From contig DASUUU010000135.1 in the NCBI GenBank assembly GCA_036373915.1, forward strand, positions 8,064 to 72,063: a stretch of DNA of 64,000 nt, given 5' to 3'. Shown piece after piece: positions 16,101 through 24,987 of this stretch. The notes under the pieces were generated by a model. It ran no database searches. It was not told where the DNA came from and was given only the letters and a program-made list of their open reading frames with translations. The position numbers were made by a program, and so were the translations under genes. Origin of the DNA: JASLBX01 sp036373915 (GTDB lineage Bacteria > Actinomycetota > Actinomycetes > Jiangellales > Jiangellaceae). The number at the start of each line of letters is the position of its first letter. Position 1 is the stretch's first letter.

Positions 16101-17905
16101 GCGACCACCGCCTCGGCGTGCCGGCGTAGCTCGCGAAGGCGGCCCAGTTCGGCATCGATGTCGGCGATCCGCTTGTCACGTTCGGCCTTGGTCCGGTTCG
16201 CCGCCCCCGTAGCCGACTGCAATGCCTGCGCAGTGGACCGGTTCAGCTCCTCAGCGCGGGCGCTGTAGTGGTCGCGAAGCTGGCGCTGGATTCGTCGCAA
16301 CGTGTCGCGGGAGTCCTTGCCGACCCGGAAGCTGACCTCGTCGCAGTACCGGCGCGCCGCGTTCTTGGCCTGGCTCCGGCGCTGGGTCAGCTGGCGCTTC
16401 TTCTCCGTTCGCAGGCCGCCGATGCCCATCGCCAACCCGATGCCCACGGCGATGGGGCCGAGGGTCAGCCCGGCCATGCTGCCGAGCATGGTGAACATCA
16501 AGATGCCCATGTAGGAGCTCTTCAGCGCGGTCATCGCCTGCTTGCGGACGCCCATCTTCTCGAGTTCCATCTTGTGCTCGACCTCGGCGCGGGCGAGCAC
16601 GTCGGCGGGGTTGTAGACGGCCAGCCGGTTCAAGATGTCGCCGGAGCCTTCCTGGAAGTGCCTCCACACCTGCTCGCTCAGCTGATCGGCCCGCGCCCGG
16701 AGCAGGCCGTAGTTCTCCATGACCTTTTCAGCGGCGGTCGACTCGAGCCAGGTCTGTATCTCGTGCCAGGTGTCGGCCGGGTCGAACTCGTCGATCAGGT
16801 CGTCGGCCTCCTCGATGAGTTGCCGGATCCGCGCCCGGAGATCGTGATCGACATCGGAGCTCAGGTCGGCGATGCCGTCGTTGAGTGTCTGGCTCCACTT
16901 GGCCATGCTGCTGCGCAGCGCCTCGACCTGGCTCTTGACCGCCGTCAGCTCGGATACGACCTGCGCGTTCTTCGCCGGGTCCGCGAGCACCGAGCGCTCG
17001 GCCTCGAACTGCGACTCGATCTGCTGGCAGGCCGCGGTCACTTCGTCCATGGCCGAGGCCGCGATCCGAGCCGTCGCTCCACCGGCCACCCGGCTGGTCA
17101 CGAACCTGACGAGGTCCGGAAAACCCGACTCGGCGTTAAGTTCGGTGTCCTCGGTGCGGACCGCGCGGGCACGCAGCGTCGACGACACCGGAAGGACCGG
17201 GATGTCCGCGCCGCGCAGGTGATCCTCGTTGAGGTCGCGCACCTTTCGCCACGCGGGATAGAAGTCAATCTTGGTGATCACGCAGACGGTGGCCGGGCAC
17301 ATTTGCCTGGCCCGCTGTAGGAACTGCAGTTCCACGGCGGTCAGCTCCTGGGCCGCGTCGGTGACGAACAGCACCGCATCGGCCATGGACACCGCGGCCA
17401 GGCTGGCGGCCGCGTGCGCGGAGCCGAGCCCACCAACACCAGGAGTGTCGACGATCACCAGGCCGCTGGCCAGCATGTTGCGCGGCAGCTGGACGATGAC
17501 GCCGGCCGGCGGCTCGGCCGCCACGCCGGCGTCTTCGGTCACGTGCTGACGGATCGCATCGATCTCGATCGGCTCCCGGCGCGGCGGGTCACCGTGGAAG
17601 AGCAAGTCGGCCCGCGGCTGAGGGCCGTAGCGAAGGTAGGTCGGGACGGCCGTCGCGATGTCATCGTCGACCGGACAGACACTCGTCCCGAGCAGCGCGT
17701 TGACCAGTGAGCTCTTGCCCTGCTTGAAGTCACCGATGACCACGACGTGGATCCCGGGCTCGGCGAGGGTGCGCTTGGCCGCCGCCAGCCGTTCGGTGAG
17801 ATCTGGTCGCTCGTACGCGGTGGTGGCCTGCATACCGAGCTCGACCACTCGCATCGCCTGCGCCAGCTGTTGGCTGCCGCCATCTGGCCGCTTGCTCTCG
17901 GTCAT
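16097..17905 (-). CDS. iniA: Dynamin-like GTPase with membrane paddle, IniA-like
   Basis: The product is 602 aa. G1 is GDFKQGKSS (about residues 58-66), G3 DTPGVGGLG and G4 TKID, followed by a long helical stalk. A hydrophobic hairpin of about 40 residues (458-497, around MLGSMAGLTLGPIAVGIGLA) is the likely membrane paddle, and a coiled-coil tail (ADIDAELGRLRELRRHAEAV) ends the protein. IniA of mycobacteria remodels membranes through such a paddle. The gene sits between the iniB-like gene (77 bp upstream) and the iniC-like gene (4-nt overlap), matching the iniB-iniA-iniC order. Confidence 0.85.
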   Translation of the reverse strand: MTESKRPDGGSQQLAQAMRVVELGMQATTAYERPDLTERLAAAKRTLAEPGIHVVVIGDFKQGKSSLVNALLGTSVCPVDDDIATAVPTYLRYGPQPRADLLFHGDPPRREPIEIDAIRQHVTEDAGVAAEPPAGVIVQLPRNMLASGLVIVDTPGVGGLGSAHAAASLAAVSMADAVLFVTDAAQELTAVELQFLQRARQMCPATVCVITKIDFYPAWRKVRDLNEDHLRGADIPVLPVSSTLRARAVRTEDTELNAESGFPDLVRFVTSRVAGGATARIAASAMDEVTAACQQIESQFEAERSVLADPAKNAQVVSELTAVKSQVEALRSSMAKWSQTLNDGIADLSSDVDHDLRARIRQLIEEADDLIDEFDPADTWHEIQTWLESTAAEKVMENYGLLRARADQLSEQVWRHFQEGSGDILNRLAVYNPADVLARAEVEHKMELEKMGVRKQAMTALKSSYMGILMFTMLGSMAGLTLGPIAVGIGLAMGIGGLRTEKKRQLTQRRSQAKNAARRYCDEVSFRVGKDSRDTLRRIQRQLRDHYSARAEELNRSTAQALQSATGAANRTKAERDKRIADIDAELGRLRELRRHAEAVVA

Positions 17906-17982
17906 GGTCGCTCCATCGGTCAGGCCGTGAGGCAGCGGGCCCGGCGAGTATCCGCGGGCCCGCTGCGATCAGGTTGGGTCCG

Positions 17983-19002
17983 CTAGCCCTCGATCGGCTC
18001 TTGGCTCTCGCCCTCACTGCCGGACTCATCCAGCGTCCGGACGGACGACAGCGGGTTGGCCACGGGGTCCAGCCGGTCGAACCCACCGCCGCCGGCGTCG
18101 AGGTCGACGTCGATTCCGGTCAGCTGGTCGACATCTTGAGTGGCGTCGCCCGGGCCCTGCTCGGTCTGGACTACGGCGTCGTCCTCGGCGTAGACGAAGT
18201 TGCCGGTGGCGTCTCCGCCGTCGCCGGTGTTGATGGCGCCCCCTGGGCCGGTGGTGACGTTCTGCAGGTTCGTGGCCTCGGCACCCTCGCCGAATGCCGA
18301 TCCGGTTGCGTTCGCGTTGTCGCCGGCCTGCTGGCCAGTGAACTCGCCGGAGTTCTGCACGACGTCGCCGCCAAGCGCGATGCCCTGGTTCGAATTGTCG
18401 CCGGTTTGCTGCTGCCCGAGGTTGACCCCGGTGTTGACCAGATTGTCGTCACCCACGACGGCAGGCCCCGTCTGGGACGCGGCAGATCCGTCACCGGAAA
18501 CGGCCGACCCGTCGGCAGCGGCCGCGGCACCCTCGCCGGTCGCGTTGACGTTGGTGTCATTCGAGTCGACGGTGATGTCACCGGTCAGGTCTCCAGCGAC
18601 GTCGACGTCGACGTTCTGGGACTGGTCGATGTTCGTGGACTGGTCGATGATGTTGGTGATGGTCTCGTCGCCCTCGTACGCGACGTACGTCACGTAGTTG
18701 AGATGTTGCATGACCTGCTCGACCGAGTGTCCGGTCGCGCTCGGTGGTGGAGCGTGTGTGGCGCCGCCGCCCCCGCCCCCTCCGCCGGACGAGTAGCTCG
18801 GCCCGTAGTTCTGCAGGCCTGGAACGCTGCCGCAGGTTTCCCCGACGAGCTGGAACATGTCCACACCGCTGAGGTCACCATCGGTGATGCCCTGCGCGGC
18901 GAGCGTTCCTTCCGGGTCCTCGGCGTACTGAAGCGCGGTGTCTCGGTCACCCAGAATCCGCTGGATGAGGTCCTTGATCGCTTGCGCGACGTCAACAGCC
19001 AT
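17983..19002 (-). CDS. iniB: IniB-like protein: IniB N-terminal domain plus acidic, Gly/Asn/Asp-rich low-complexity region
   Basis: The product is 339 aa. Residues 1-55 (VAQAIKDLIQRILGDRDTAL, then YAEDPEGTLAAQGI) match the IniB N-terminal domain layout. A run of glycines near 75 follows, and then about 200 residues rich in Gly, Asn, Asp, Gln, Val and Thr with a loose periodicity (TNIDQSQNVDVDVAGDLTGD; QQTGDNSNQGIALGGD). No signal peptide or membrane span is visible. The ATG follows GAGGAGGG. It is first in the iniBAC-like operon and directly downstream of the IniR-like regulator. The biochemical role of IniB is not known; a scaffold or secreted-glycoprotein-like role would be guesswork. Confidence 0.8.
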   Translation of the reverse strand: MAVDVAQAIKDLIQRILGDRDTALQYAEDPEGTLAAQGITDGDLSGVDMFQLVGETCGSVPGLQNYGPSYSSGGGGGGGGATHAPPPSATGHSVEQVMQHLNYVTYVAYEGDETITNIIDQSTNIDQSQNVDVDVAGDLTGDITVDSNDTNVNATGEGAAAAADGSAVSGDGSAASQTGPAVVGDDNLVNTGVNLGQQQTGDNSNQGIALGGDVVQNSGEFTGQQAGDNANATGSAFGEGAEATNLQNVTTGPGGAINTGDGGDATGNFVYAEDDAVVQTEQGPGDATQDVDQLTGIDVDLDAGGGGFDRLDPVANPLSSVRTLDESGSEGESQEPIEG

Positions 19003-19108
19003 TACTCTGCCCTCCTCGGCACTTGTGCCCGTCCCCAGGTGGTCGGGCCGCACGAGAACATCGTGCTTGTGGCCGGTCCCCCCCACATCGGGGCGATCCC
19101 CAAGCAAA
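19003..19108 (-). promoter_or_regulatory. Promoter region of the iniB-like gene with a small palindrome
   Basis: The 106 bp between the regulator stop and the iniB-like ATG hold a GGGGATCGCCCC palindrome (19090-19101) near its upstream end and an overlapping CCCC/GGGG repeat. I cannot pick -35 and -10 boxes with confidence. The palindrome is a candidate operator for the adjacent regulator, by position only. Confidence 0.3.
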
Positions 19109-21463
19109 TTAGAGCGCATTAGGGGTTTCCCGACCAGAGCCGTCGTCGGCACCGAGAAATACACGCAGTGCGGCGACGAACTCGGCGCGGGAACGGACGC
19201 CCAGCTTGGTTCTTATCCGCGCGACATGATGCTCCACAGTCTTTGGGGAGACATAAAGCTGCGCGCCGATTTCCCGGTGGGTGCGGCCGGCGAGGACGAG
19301 CCGAGCGATCTCGGTCTCGCGCTCGGACAGCAACTCTGTACGACCGCTCTTGGCCGATGGAGTCCCGCTCTGAGCGAATGCTCGGGCCCGCTCCAGCAAG
19401 CGCCGTGCATCGTCGGGGTCGGTCACGCGAATTGCCGCCTGGCCGGCCAGCCTGGAGGCCTCCCACGGCAGTTCCGCCGCGTCGAGCGCATCGGCTGTCG
19501 CATGCACGGCCGCGCGATCCACGTCTTCCCGCATGATCTTTGTCCAGCATTGCGCTGCCTGGCGCAATGCCTCCTGCCGTCCGGTGAATCCGGTTTGGCC
19601 CGCAAACCACTCTGCGGCGCGCGCCGCCGCCATCGAGTCGTCGAGGGCTATCCCGGCCTGGAGATCGATCCACCGGAGCGCGGCGCACCAGCCCGGCGTT
19701 GGACCGAGGCGATCAACGATGTCCCGGAGCGCGTCCATCACCGGCGTAGCGCGGTGGGCGTTACCCAGCCGAGCCGCAGCCACGACGAGTTCTTCCACGC
19801 ACTCGATCTGAAAGAGGTCTACCGCCCTTCGAGCGAGCACGTGCTCGGCGCGGCTCCACGCCTCGCGCAACGTCGCGACGTCCCCGGAGCGCCGGGCGAT
19901 GCCGGCAGCAAGGCCGGCGCGCAGCAGCAGGTCGCGGCCCGTCAGCTGAAGGTCCGCTGTGCGGCGCAGCTCGGCAATGGCGCCGTCGTACCGGCCGGTC
20001 CGCATCTGAACCCAGGCACGGAGCAGGCGATGCCGGTCGGCCGCTACCGGACCACCGACGCCCGCGGAGATCGCCGCCTCGAGCAGCCGCTCGCCGGTGC
20101 GCGCGTCGCCTGCCGTCACCGCGACGATGGCGCCCAGCGCGTGCGGCGTATCGGGAAGGACCGCGGCCGGAGCAGCTCGTTCAGCGGCCTCAGCAGCCTC
20201 GATGAACAGCGGTAGCGCGTCCGCCGGGTCGGTGACCGCGATAGCGGCCTCGGCCAACCGGTGTACCGGCGCCGGAGCCTCACCGGTGGCAGCGTGCCGT
20301 GCCTGCTCGACGTGGCCGATCGACATAAGCGCAGGGACGGCGAGCACCCGGCCCAGTGGTCCGCCCGCGAGCAGCGCCTCGACCGCCCGATGCGACCGGC
20401 CGTGGTGGGCCTCGACAGCGCCCACCACCCGGGCGAGACGGGTCCGGTCGGACTCCGCGGACGGTGTTGCCAAGCCGTCGGCGGACTGACCCAGCAGCGC
20501 TGCGGCCTCGGCCCTGCCGGCGGACAACGACGCTGGATCGGCGCCTGCATCAGCTGCGTCGTCGAACCACGCGAGAGCAAGGTCCGGTTCGGACAGGCAC
20601 ACCCGCTCGCCGGCCGCCCGGTAGGCATCGGCCGCGACCGGACCAAGGACCCGGCCGGCTCGAAGCTGGTTCGCGGCGACAATCGGGTCGAGGCCGGACG
20701 CGAGCAGCGCGTGCGCCACATCGCTGTGTACCCGGCGGAGCTCGGCCGGCGAGAGGTCCGCCTTGATCGCCGTCGCGACGGCAGGGACGACGCTGTCGGC
20801 GTCGGGTGCGAGCAGGCCGCTGTCGCGGAGCAGCCGCATGATCTGTGGTAGTTCAGCGGACGGCACGCCGCTCGCGTCGCCTAGCAGGCCGTCCGGCAGG
20901 TCGAGTCCCAACGCGAGCACCCGAGCGACCCCAGCGGCGGACGGACCACCGACGGCAAGCCGCTGCTGTACGCGAGCGACCAGCGCCGGCGGCACCGTTC
21001 CGGATGGTGCCGATGCGAGCGTGGCGGCGATGGCGGGCAGTCCCGCCGATTCGGCGTGGATCTGTTGGGCGTGTTCGATGCTGGGTGCCGTACCGGTGAG
21101 GCGCTGGACAAGGCCGGCGATGTCGGCCGGACCCAGCGGGGCCAGCTGAGTCACGCTCCCGCCGGCCGCGACAACCGCCTCGTCGAGTTCGGCGAGCTCC
21201 GGGCGGTCCAAGGTCGGCCGTCGGCTGATCACCATGTCGACGCCGTCACGCGCGGCGCGGGCAAGCAGCACAAGCACGTCGCCACCTAGTCGTTGCGCGT
21301 CGTCGACGAGTACCAGCGAGTTCTGAGGTGCGGCGGCGATGCGGGCTCGGAGTTCGGCTGCTTCATCGGCGGGGCCGACTCGGATCGGGTGCCCACCGGC
21401 GGCGGTCACCAGTTCGGTCATCCGGTGCGTACGTCCCGACCCGTCGACCCCCACGACGACCAT
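19109..21463 (-). CDS. Large LuxR-family ATPase regulator (IniR/MalT-like)
   Basis: The product is 784 aa. The N-terminus has a modified P-loop (VVVGVDGSGRTHRM), a Walker-B-like LVLVDDAQRL and sensor-like blocks. A long helical TPR-like middle follows, and the last 65 residues are a LuxR helix-turn-helix (LSERETEIARLVLAGRTHRE, then SPKTVEHHVARIRTKLGV). This is the STAND/MalT plan in which ATP and an inducer drive assembly on DNA. In mycobacteria a regulator of this kind, IniR, lies next to iniBAC and activates it. Here it lies directly upstream of the iniB-like gene on the same strand. ATG at 21463; a GTG three bases earlier is possible. Confidence 0.85.
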   Translation of the reverse strand: MVVVGVDGSGRTHRMTELVTAAGGHPIRVGPADEAAELRARIAAAPQNSLVLVDDAQRLGGDVLVLLARAARDGVDMVISRRPTLDRPELAELDEAVVAAGGSVTQLAPLGPADIAGLVQRLTGTAPSIEHAQQIHAESAGLPAIAATLASAPSGTVPPALVARVQQRLAVGGPSAAGVARVLALGLDLPDGLLGDASGVPSAELPQIMRLLRDSGLLAPDADSVVPAVATAIKADLSPAELRRVHSDVAHALLASGLDPIVAANQLRAGRVLGPVAADAYRAAGERVCLSEPDLALAWFDDAADAGADPASLSAGRAEAAALLGQSADGLATPSAESDRTRLARVVGAVEAHHGRSHRAVEALLAGGPLGRVLAVPALMSIGHVEQARHAATGEAPAPVHRLAEAAIAVTDPADALPLFIEAAEAAERAAPAAVLPDTPHALGAIVAVTAGDARTGERLLEAAISAGVGGPVAADRHRLLRAWVQMRTGRYDGAIAELRRTADLQLTGRDLLLRAGLAAGIARRSGDVATLREAWSRAEHVLARRAVDLFQIECVEELVVAAARLGNAHRATPVMDALRDIVDRLGPTPGWCAALRWIDLQAGIALDDSMAAARAAEWFAGQTGFTGRQEALRQAAQCWTKIMREDVDRAAVHATADALDAAELPWEASRLAGQAAIRVTDPDDARRLLERARAFAQSGTPSAKSGRTELLSERETEIARLVLAGRTHREIGAQLYVSPKTVEHHVARIRTKLGVRSRAEFVAALRVFLGADDGSGRETPNAL

Positions 21464-21508
21464 CACGGGCCAAGTGTGGCCGAATCCACCACCGCCCGGC
21501 TAGGTGTC

Positions 21509-21618
21509 GTTCGATCACGTTCGGCAGCGGCCGGCCTGCTGAACGTGATCAACCGGCGCCGTACCACCCGCACGCGCCTGGTAGAGCACCGACGAACCTG
21601 CTGAACGTGATCGAACTA
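21509..21618. repeat. Dispersed intergenic repeat, copy 2 (one unit plus inverted and partial copies)
   Basis: The region holds GTTCGATCACGTTCGGCAG (21509-21527, inverted), CCTGCTGAACGTGATCAACC (from 21535), and a full unit 21553-21618 ending CTGCTGAACGTGATCGAAC. Unit 5732-5796 is nearly collinear. The block GAACGTGATCAACCGGCGCC (21541-21560) is identical at 55727-55746. The unit abuts the stop codon of the B12-binding gene. Confidence 0.8.
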
Positions 21619-22029
21619 CGCGGTGACGCGGGAACGCAGTTCGGTATCGACCCAGTGCACTATCTCGTGGGTCGTCGCGCCCGGGGTGAAGATCTTCGCC
21701 ACACCCATCTGTTCGAGCAACGGCAGATCGGCGTCGGGAATGATCCCTCCACCGAACACGACGATGTCGCTGGCGTCACGCTCGGCGAGCAGGTCGATGA
21801 CCTTGCGGAACAGGGTCATGTGCGCTCCGGACAGCACCGACAGCCCGATCGCGTCCACATCCTCCTGGATGGCCGCCTCGACTATCTGTTCGGGCGTCTG
21901 GTGCAAGCCGGTGTAGACGACCTCGACGCCGGCATCGCGTAATGCGCGGGCCACCACCTTGGCGCCGCGATCGTGACCGTCCAACCCGGGCTTGGCCACT
22001 ACGACACGCAGTGGACTCGTTCCTGCCAT
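21616..22029 (-). CDS. Stand-alone cobalamin (B12)-binding protein, methylmalonyl-CoA mutase C-terminal-like
   Basis: The product is 137 aa and consists only of a B12-binding Rossmann domain: VVVAKPGLDGHDRGAKVVA contains the DxHxxG motif that supplies the lower axial histidine, SVLSGAHM is the dimethylbenzimidazole pocket, and FGGGIIP is the third block. Family members are small subunits of acyl-CoA mutases (methylmalonyl-, isobutyryl- or ethylmalonyl-CoA). No large subunit or MeaB chaperone lies nearby, so the partner must be elsewhere. The ATG gives MAGTSPLRVVVAKPG, as in the family. Confidence 0.88.
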   Translation of the reverse strand: MAGTSPLRVVVAKPGLDGHDRGAKVVARALRDAGVEVVYTGLHQTPEQIVEAAIQEDVDAIGLSVLSGAHMTLFRKVIDLLAERDASDIVVFGGGIIPDADLPLLEQMGVAKIFTPGATTHEIVHWVDTELRSRVTA

Positions 22030-22358
22030 ACCGCCTCCGTACGCCGTCGTACCCGGCTCCGCCGCCACCCGCGCGGCGCCTCATCTAGAGGGTAGCCAGG
22101 GGAACGGGTCGCAGGACAGGTCGGTCGCTGGTACTGACCATCAACCTGCCGCGTCTCAGTATGTAAGACGCTTTCCAGGCCCTCCGGGCTGGCCGGAGTC
22201 TCCGCAGGTCACGGAAGGGTTACAGGGTGATCTCAACCACACCAAGAACGCAACGGGCCGGAGAACACCGGTCGCCAGATTGCCAGGAGGGCTTGGCTGC
22301 TCGGCACGGGTTCCGTTATGGTCGGCCGGTCCCCTGCAATAGACGGAAGGCACTTGCG
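22030..22358 (+). promoter_or_regulatory. 329-bp upstream region of the M23 peptidase gene with a candidate promoter
   Basis: I see no gene. A candidate promoter is TTGGCT (22293-22298), an 18-bp spacer and TATGGT (22317-22322), giving a short leader to the GTG at 22359. A small stem CCAGGCCC/GGGCTGG lies near 22174. I looked for the c-di-AMP (ydaO) riboswitch that often precedes cell-wall hydrolases in actinobacteria and did not find its conserved blocks. Confidence 0.35.
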
Positions 22359-23087
22359 GTGTCTAAACGCTCCGGCAAGGGGCGACATTGTCGCCGCCGC
22401 CGGCCCGTATCCCTGCCATCGGTCGTCGGTTCCGTCGCGGTGCTGGCCGCCGCGTCCGGGACGCTGACGATGCCTTCGGCAGGCGCCTCGAACGGAGTGT
22501 TCTTCTCCAGCGACGCGCTGCAACGTCCGGAGGCTGCCAACCGCACTGAAAGCGGGTTGGGCACCGTCGTGGCCGCGGGCCAGTCGCTGAAGGAAGAGAG
22601 TGCAGAGCGGGCTGAAGCAGCCCACGAGGCCGCCGTCGAGCAGGCCCGCAAGGAGGCTGCCGAGCGCAAGGCCCGCCAGGAGCGCGAGGCGCGCCGCTGG
22701 GTCGCCCCGCTGTCCAGCTACCGCATCAGCGCGACGTTCGGATCGACCGGACGGCTGTGGTCCGGTACCCACACCGGCACCGACCTGGCCGCGTCCTACG
22801 GCGCGGAGGTCAGGTCGCTGTCCTCTGGAGAGATCATCTGGTCCGGGTGGGACGGCGCGTACGGCAACAAGATCATCGTGCAGCACTGGGACGGCACCGA
22901 GACCTGGTACTGCCACCTGTCGCGGTTCATCAAGCGTTCGGGGAGCGTAGCCCCGGGCGAGGTCATCGGCGCCGTGGGCTCGACGGGCAATTCCACCGGC
23001 CCACACCTGCACCTCGAGGTACACCCAGCGGGCAGCGGGGCCGTCAACCCGCAGAACTGGCTCGCCGAGCGGGGTCTGACTCTCTGA
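22359..23087 (+). CDS. Secreted M23-family metallopeptidase
   Basis: The product is 242 aa. It has a basic N-terminus (VSKRSGKGRHCRRRRP) and hydrophobic signal segment, then a coiled-coil-like Ala/Glu/Arg stretch (about 80-115), then an M23 (lysostaphin-like) domain. Zinc ligands are visible: His138 and Asp142 in THTGTD, and His218 in GPHLHLE, with His216 beside it. It would cut peptidoglycan cross-bridges or act as an envelope remodelling factor. The GTG start is set by GGAAGG eight bases upstream; the longer open frame lacks a ribosome site. Confidence 0.9.
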   Translation: MSKRSGKGRHCRRRRPVSLPSVVGSVAVLAAASGTLTMPSAGASNGVFFSSDALQRPEAANRTESGLGTVVAAGQSLKEESAERAEAAHEAAVEQARKEAAERKARQEREARRWVAPLSSYRISATFGSTGRLWSGTHTGTDLAASYGAEVRSLSSGEIIWSGWDGAYGNKIIVQHWDGTETWYCHLSRFIKRSGSVAPGEVIGAVGSTGNSTGPHLHLEVHPAGSGAVNPQNWLAERGLTL

Positions 23088-23188
23088 TTCACCGGCCGCA
23101 GCGGCGCGGCCGGCCGTGAGGACCCGGCGGTACCGTGGTCGGCTTCTGCGCATCGGCCGATCCGGTCCATGCCGCCGCCGAGGTGGCC

Positions 23189-24958
23189 CTATTCGACCTG
23201 CTCGGCCAGAGCCATCCACCTGGCCTCGAGCGTTTCCCGCTCCGCCTGGAGCTCTCGCAATGCTCCGTCCAACGCGAGCACCCGCTCGGGATCCGTCGCA
23301 TGCTCGGCCAGTTCGACGTGCAGGCGCTCCTCGCGGCGGGTCAGCTTGTCGACCTCCCGTTCGATCCGCGCCAACTCCTTGCGTGCCGCTCTCCTGTCTC
23401 CGGCGCGGAGCCGGGCCGAACCGCCCGCGTCGCCAGATCCGGATGAACCGCCGCCAGTGCCGGCCGTGGCCGAGTGCCGGCGCGCAAGGTACTCCTCGAC
23501 TCCCCCGGGCAGGTGGACGAGCGAGCCGTCACCCAGCAGTGCCCAGATCGCATCGGTGGTCCGTTCCAGGAACCAGCGGTCGTGGCTGACCACGACAACC
23601 GTTCCCGGCCAGCGGTCGAGCAGGTCTTCCAGCACCGTCAGGGTTTCGATGTCGAGGTCGTTCGTCGGCTCGTCCAACAGCAGCACGTTGGGCTCTGTCA
23701 TCAGCAGCCGCAACAGCTGCAACCGTCGCCGTTCGCCGCCGGACAGCTCGGACACGGGGGTCGCCAGGACCGGACCGGGGAAACCGAACTGCTCCAGCAG
23801 TTGGCGCGCCGTCAATTCTCGCCGACCCACCGTCGTGACCCGGCGGACGTCCTGCGCAGCGTCGAGCACCCGCGCGCCAGGATCGAGTTCGGTGACCTCC
23901 TGGCTCAGGTACGCGGGCACGACGGTGGGCCCGACCCGCACCTTGCCGGCTTGCGGGCGCAGATCGCCGGCCAGCAGGCGTAGCAGGGTCGTCTTGCCCG
24001 AACCGTTCACTCCCACGACGCCGACCCGGTCTCCCGGGCCCAGCCGCCACGTCACGCGATCCAGCAGCGGACGACTGCCGTAGCCGACCGTCACGTCTTC
24101 GAGGTCATAGCCGCTCTTACCCAGCCTTGCTGCGGCGAACCGGGCCAGCTCGTAGCGGTCACGAGGGGGTGGCTCGTCGGCGATGAGGGCGTTGGCCGCC
24201 TCGATCCGGAACTTCGGCTTGGAGGTCCGGGCCGGCGGCCCGCGCCGCAGCCAGGCGAGCTCCTTGCGGAGCAGGTTGGCCCGCCGCGCTTCGGTCGCAG
24301 CCGCAATCCGTTCCCGCTCAGCGCGGGCCAGAACGAACTCCGAGTAGCCGCCGTCATAGCTGCGGACGTCGCCGTCGACGACCTCCCACAACGTGTCGCA
24401 CACCGCATCGAGGAGCCAGCGGTCGTGGGACACGAGCACAACAGTGCGGCCGGACGAGCGCAGGTACCGAGCCAGCCAGTCGATGGCCTCCACGTCAAGG
24501 TGGTTCGTCGGTTCGTCGAGCAAAAGCAGGTCGTCGTCGCCGATGAGCAGCCGGGCCAGCGATACGCGACGCCGTTCCCCGCCGGAGAGCGGACCTATCG
24601 TCGCATCCATCGGCACCGCAGCGAGCAGGTTCGCCAGCACTTCGCGGATCCGGGCGTCACCGGCCCACTCGTGCTCGGCACGAGCACCAAGGACGACCGC
24701 GCCAACGGTCTGCTCCGCCGGAAGATCGTCTACTTGCGAGAGGCGGCCCACCCGCAACCCGCCGGTATGGGTGACTCGCCCGGTATCGACGGGTTGGCGG
24801 CGGGCGAGCACGTTGACGAGCGTCGTCTTGCCCGACCCGTTACGCCCCACGGCGCCGATCCGGTCGCCCTGGGCGATGCCCAACGAGACGTCACGAAGGA
24901 TCTGACGCGTTCCCAGAGCCAGCCCGACCGACTCGAGATTGACCAGATTGACCGCCAT
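23189..24958 (-). CDS. ABC-F ATPase, Uup-like
   Basis: The product is 589 aa with two ABC ATPase domains in one chain and no membrane spans. P-loops are GRNGSGKTT and GVNGSGKTT; signatures are LSGGERRR twice; Walker B/switch segments are LLLLDEPTNHLD and LLLLDEPTNDLD. A C-terminal coiled-coil tail (ELARIEREVDKLTRREERLH) is of the Uup type. ABC-F proteins act on the ribosome or DNA intermediates rather than as transporters. The gene follows ispE on the same strand by 29 bp, an order common in actinobacteria. Antibiotic resistance is not implied by anything visible. Confidence 0.9.
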   Translation of the reverse strand: MAVNLVNLESVGLALGTRQILRDVSLGIAQGDRIGAVGRNGSGKTTLVNVLARRQPVDTGRVTHTGGLRVGRLSQVDDLPAEQTVGAVVLGARAEHEWAGDARIREVLANLLAAVPMDATIGPLSGGERRRVSLARLLIGDDDLLLLDEPTNHLDVEAIDWLARYLRSSGRTVVLVSHDRWLLDAVCDTLWEVVDGDVRSYDGGYSEFVLARAERERIAAATEARRANLLRKELAWLRRGPPARTSKPKFRIEAANALIADEPPPRDRYELARFAAARLGKSGYDLEDVTVGYGSRPLLDRVTWRLGPGDRVGVVGVNGSGKTTLLRLLAGDLRPQAGKVRVGPTVVPAYLSQEVTELDPGARVLDAAQDVRRVTTVGRRELTARQLLEQFGFPGPVLATPVSELSGGERRRLQLLRLLMTEPNVLLLDEPTNDLDIETLTVLEDLLDRWPGTVVVVSHDRWFLERTTDAIWALLGDGSLVHLPGGVEEYLARRHSATAGTGGGSSGSGDAGGSARLRAGDRRAARKELARIEREVDKLTRREERLHVELAEHATDPERVLALDGALRELQAERETLEARWMALAEQVE

Positions 24959-24987
24959 GACGCGGCCAGCTTCTCACAGCCGGCAGG

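Noticed and set aside
18100..18700. Periodic Asn/Asp/Gly region of the IniB-like protein as a repeat array or CRISPR-like structure
   Set aside because: Periodicity is loose and at protein level only; DNA units are not conserved in length or sequence.
22084..22358. Possible c-di-AMP (ydaO-yuaA) riboswitch before the M23 peptidase gene
   Set aside because: The gene type fits, but the conserved blocks of the class are not present on the plus strand.
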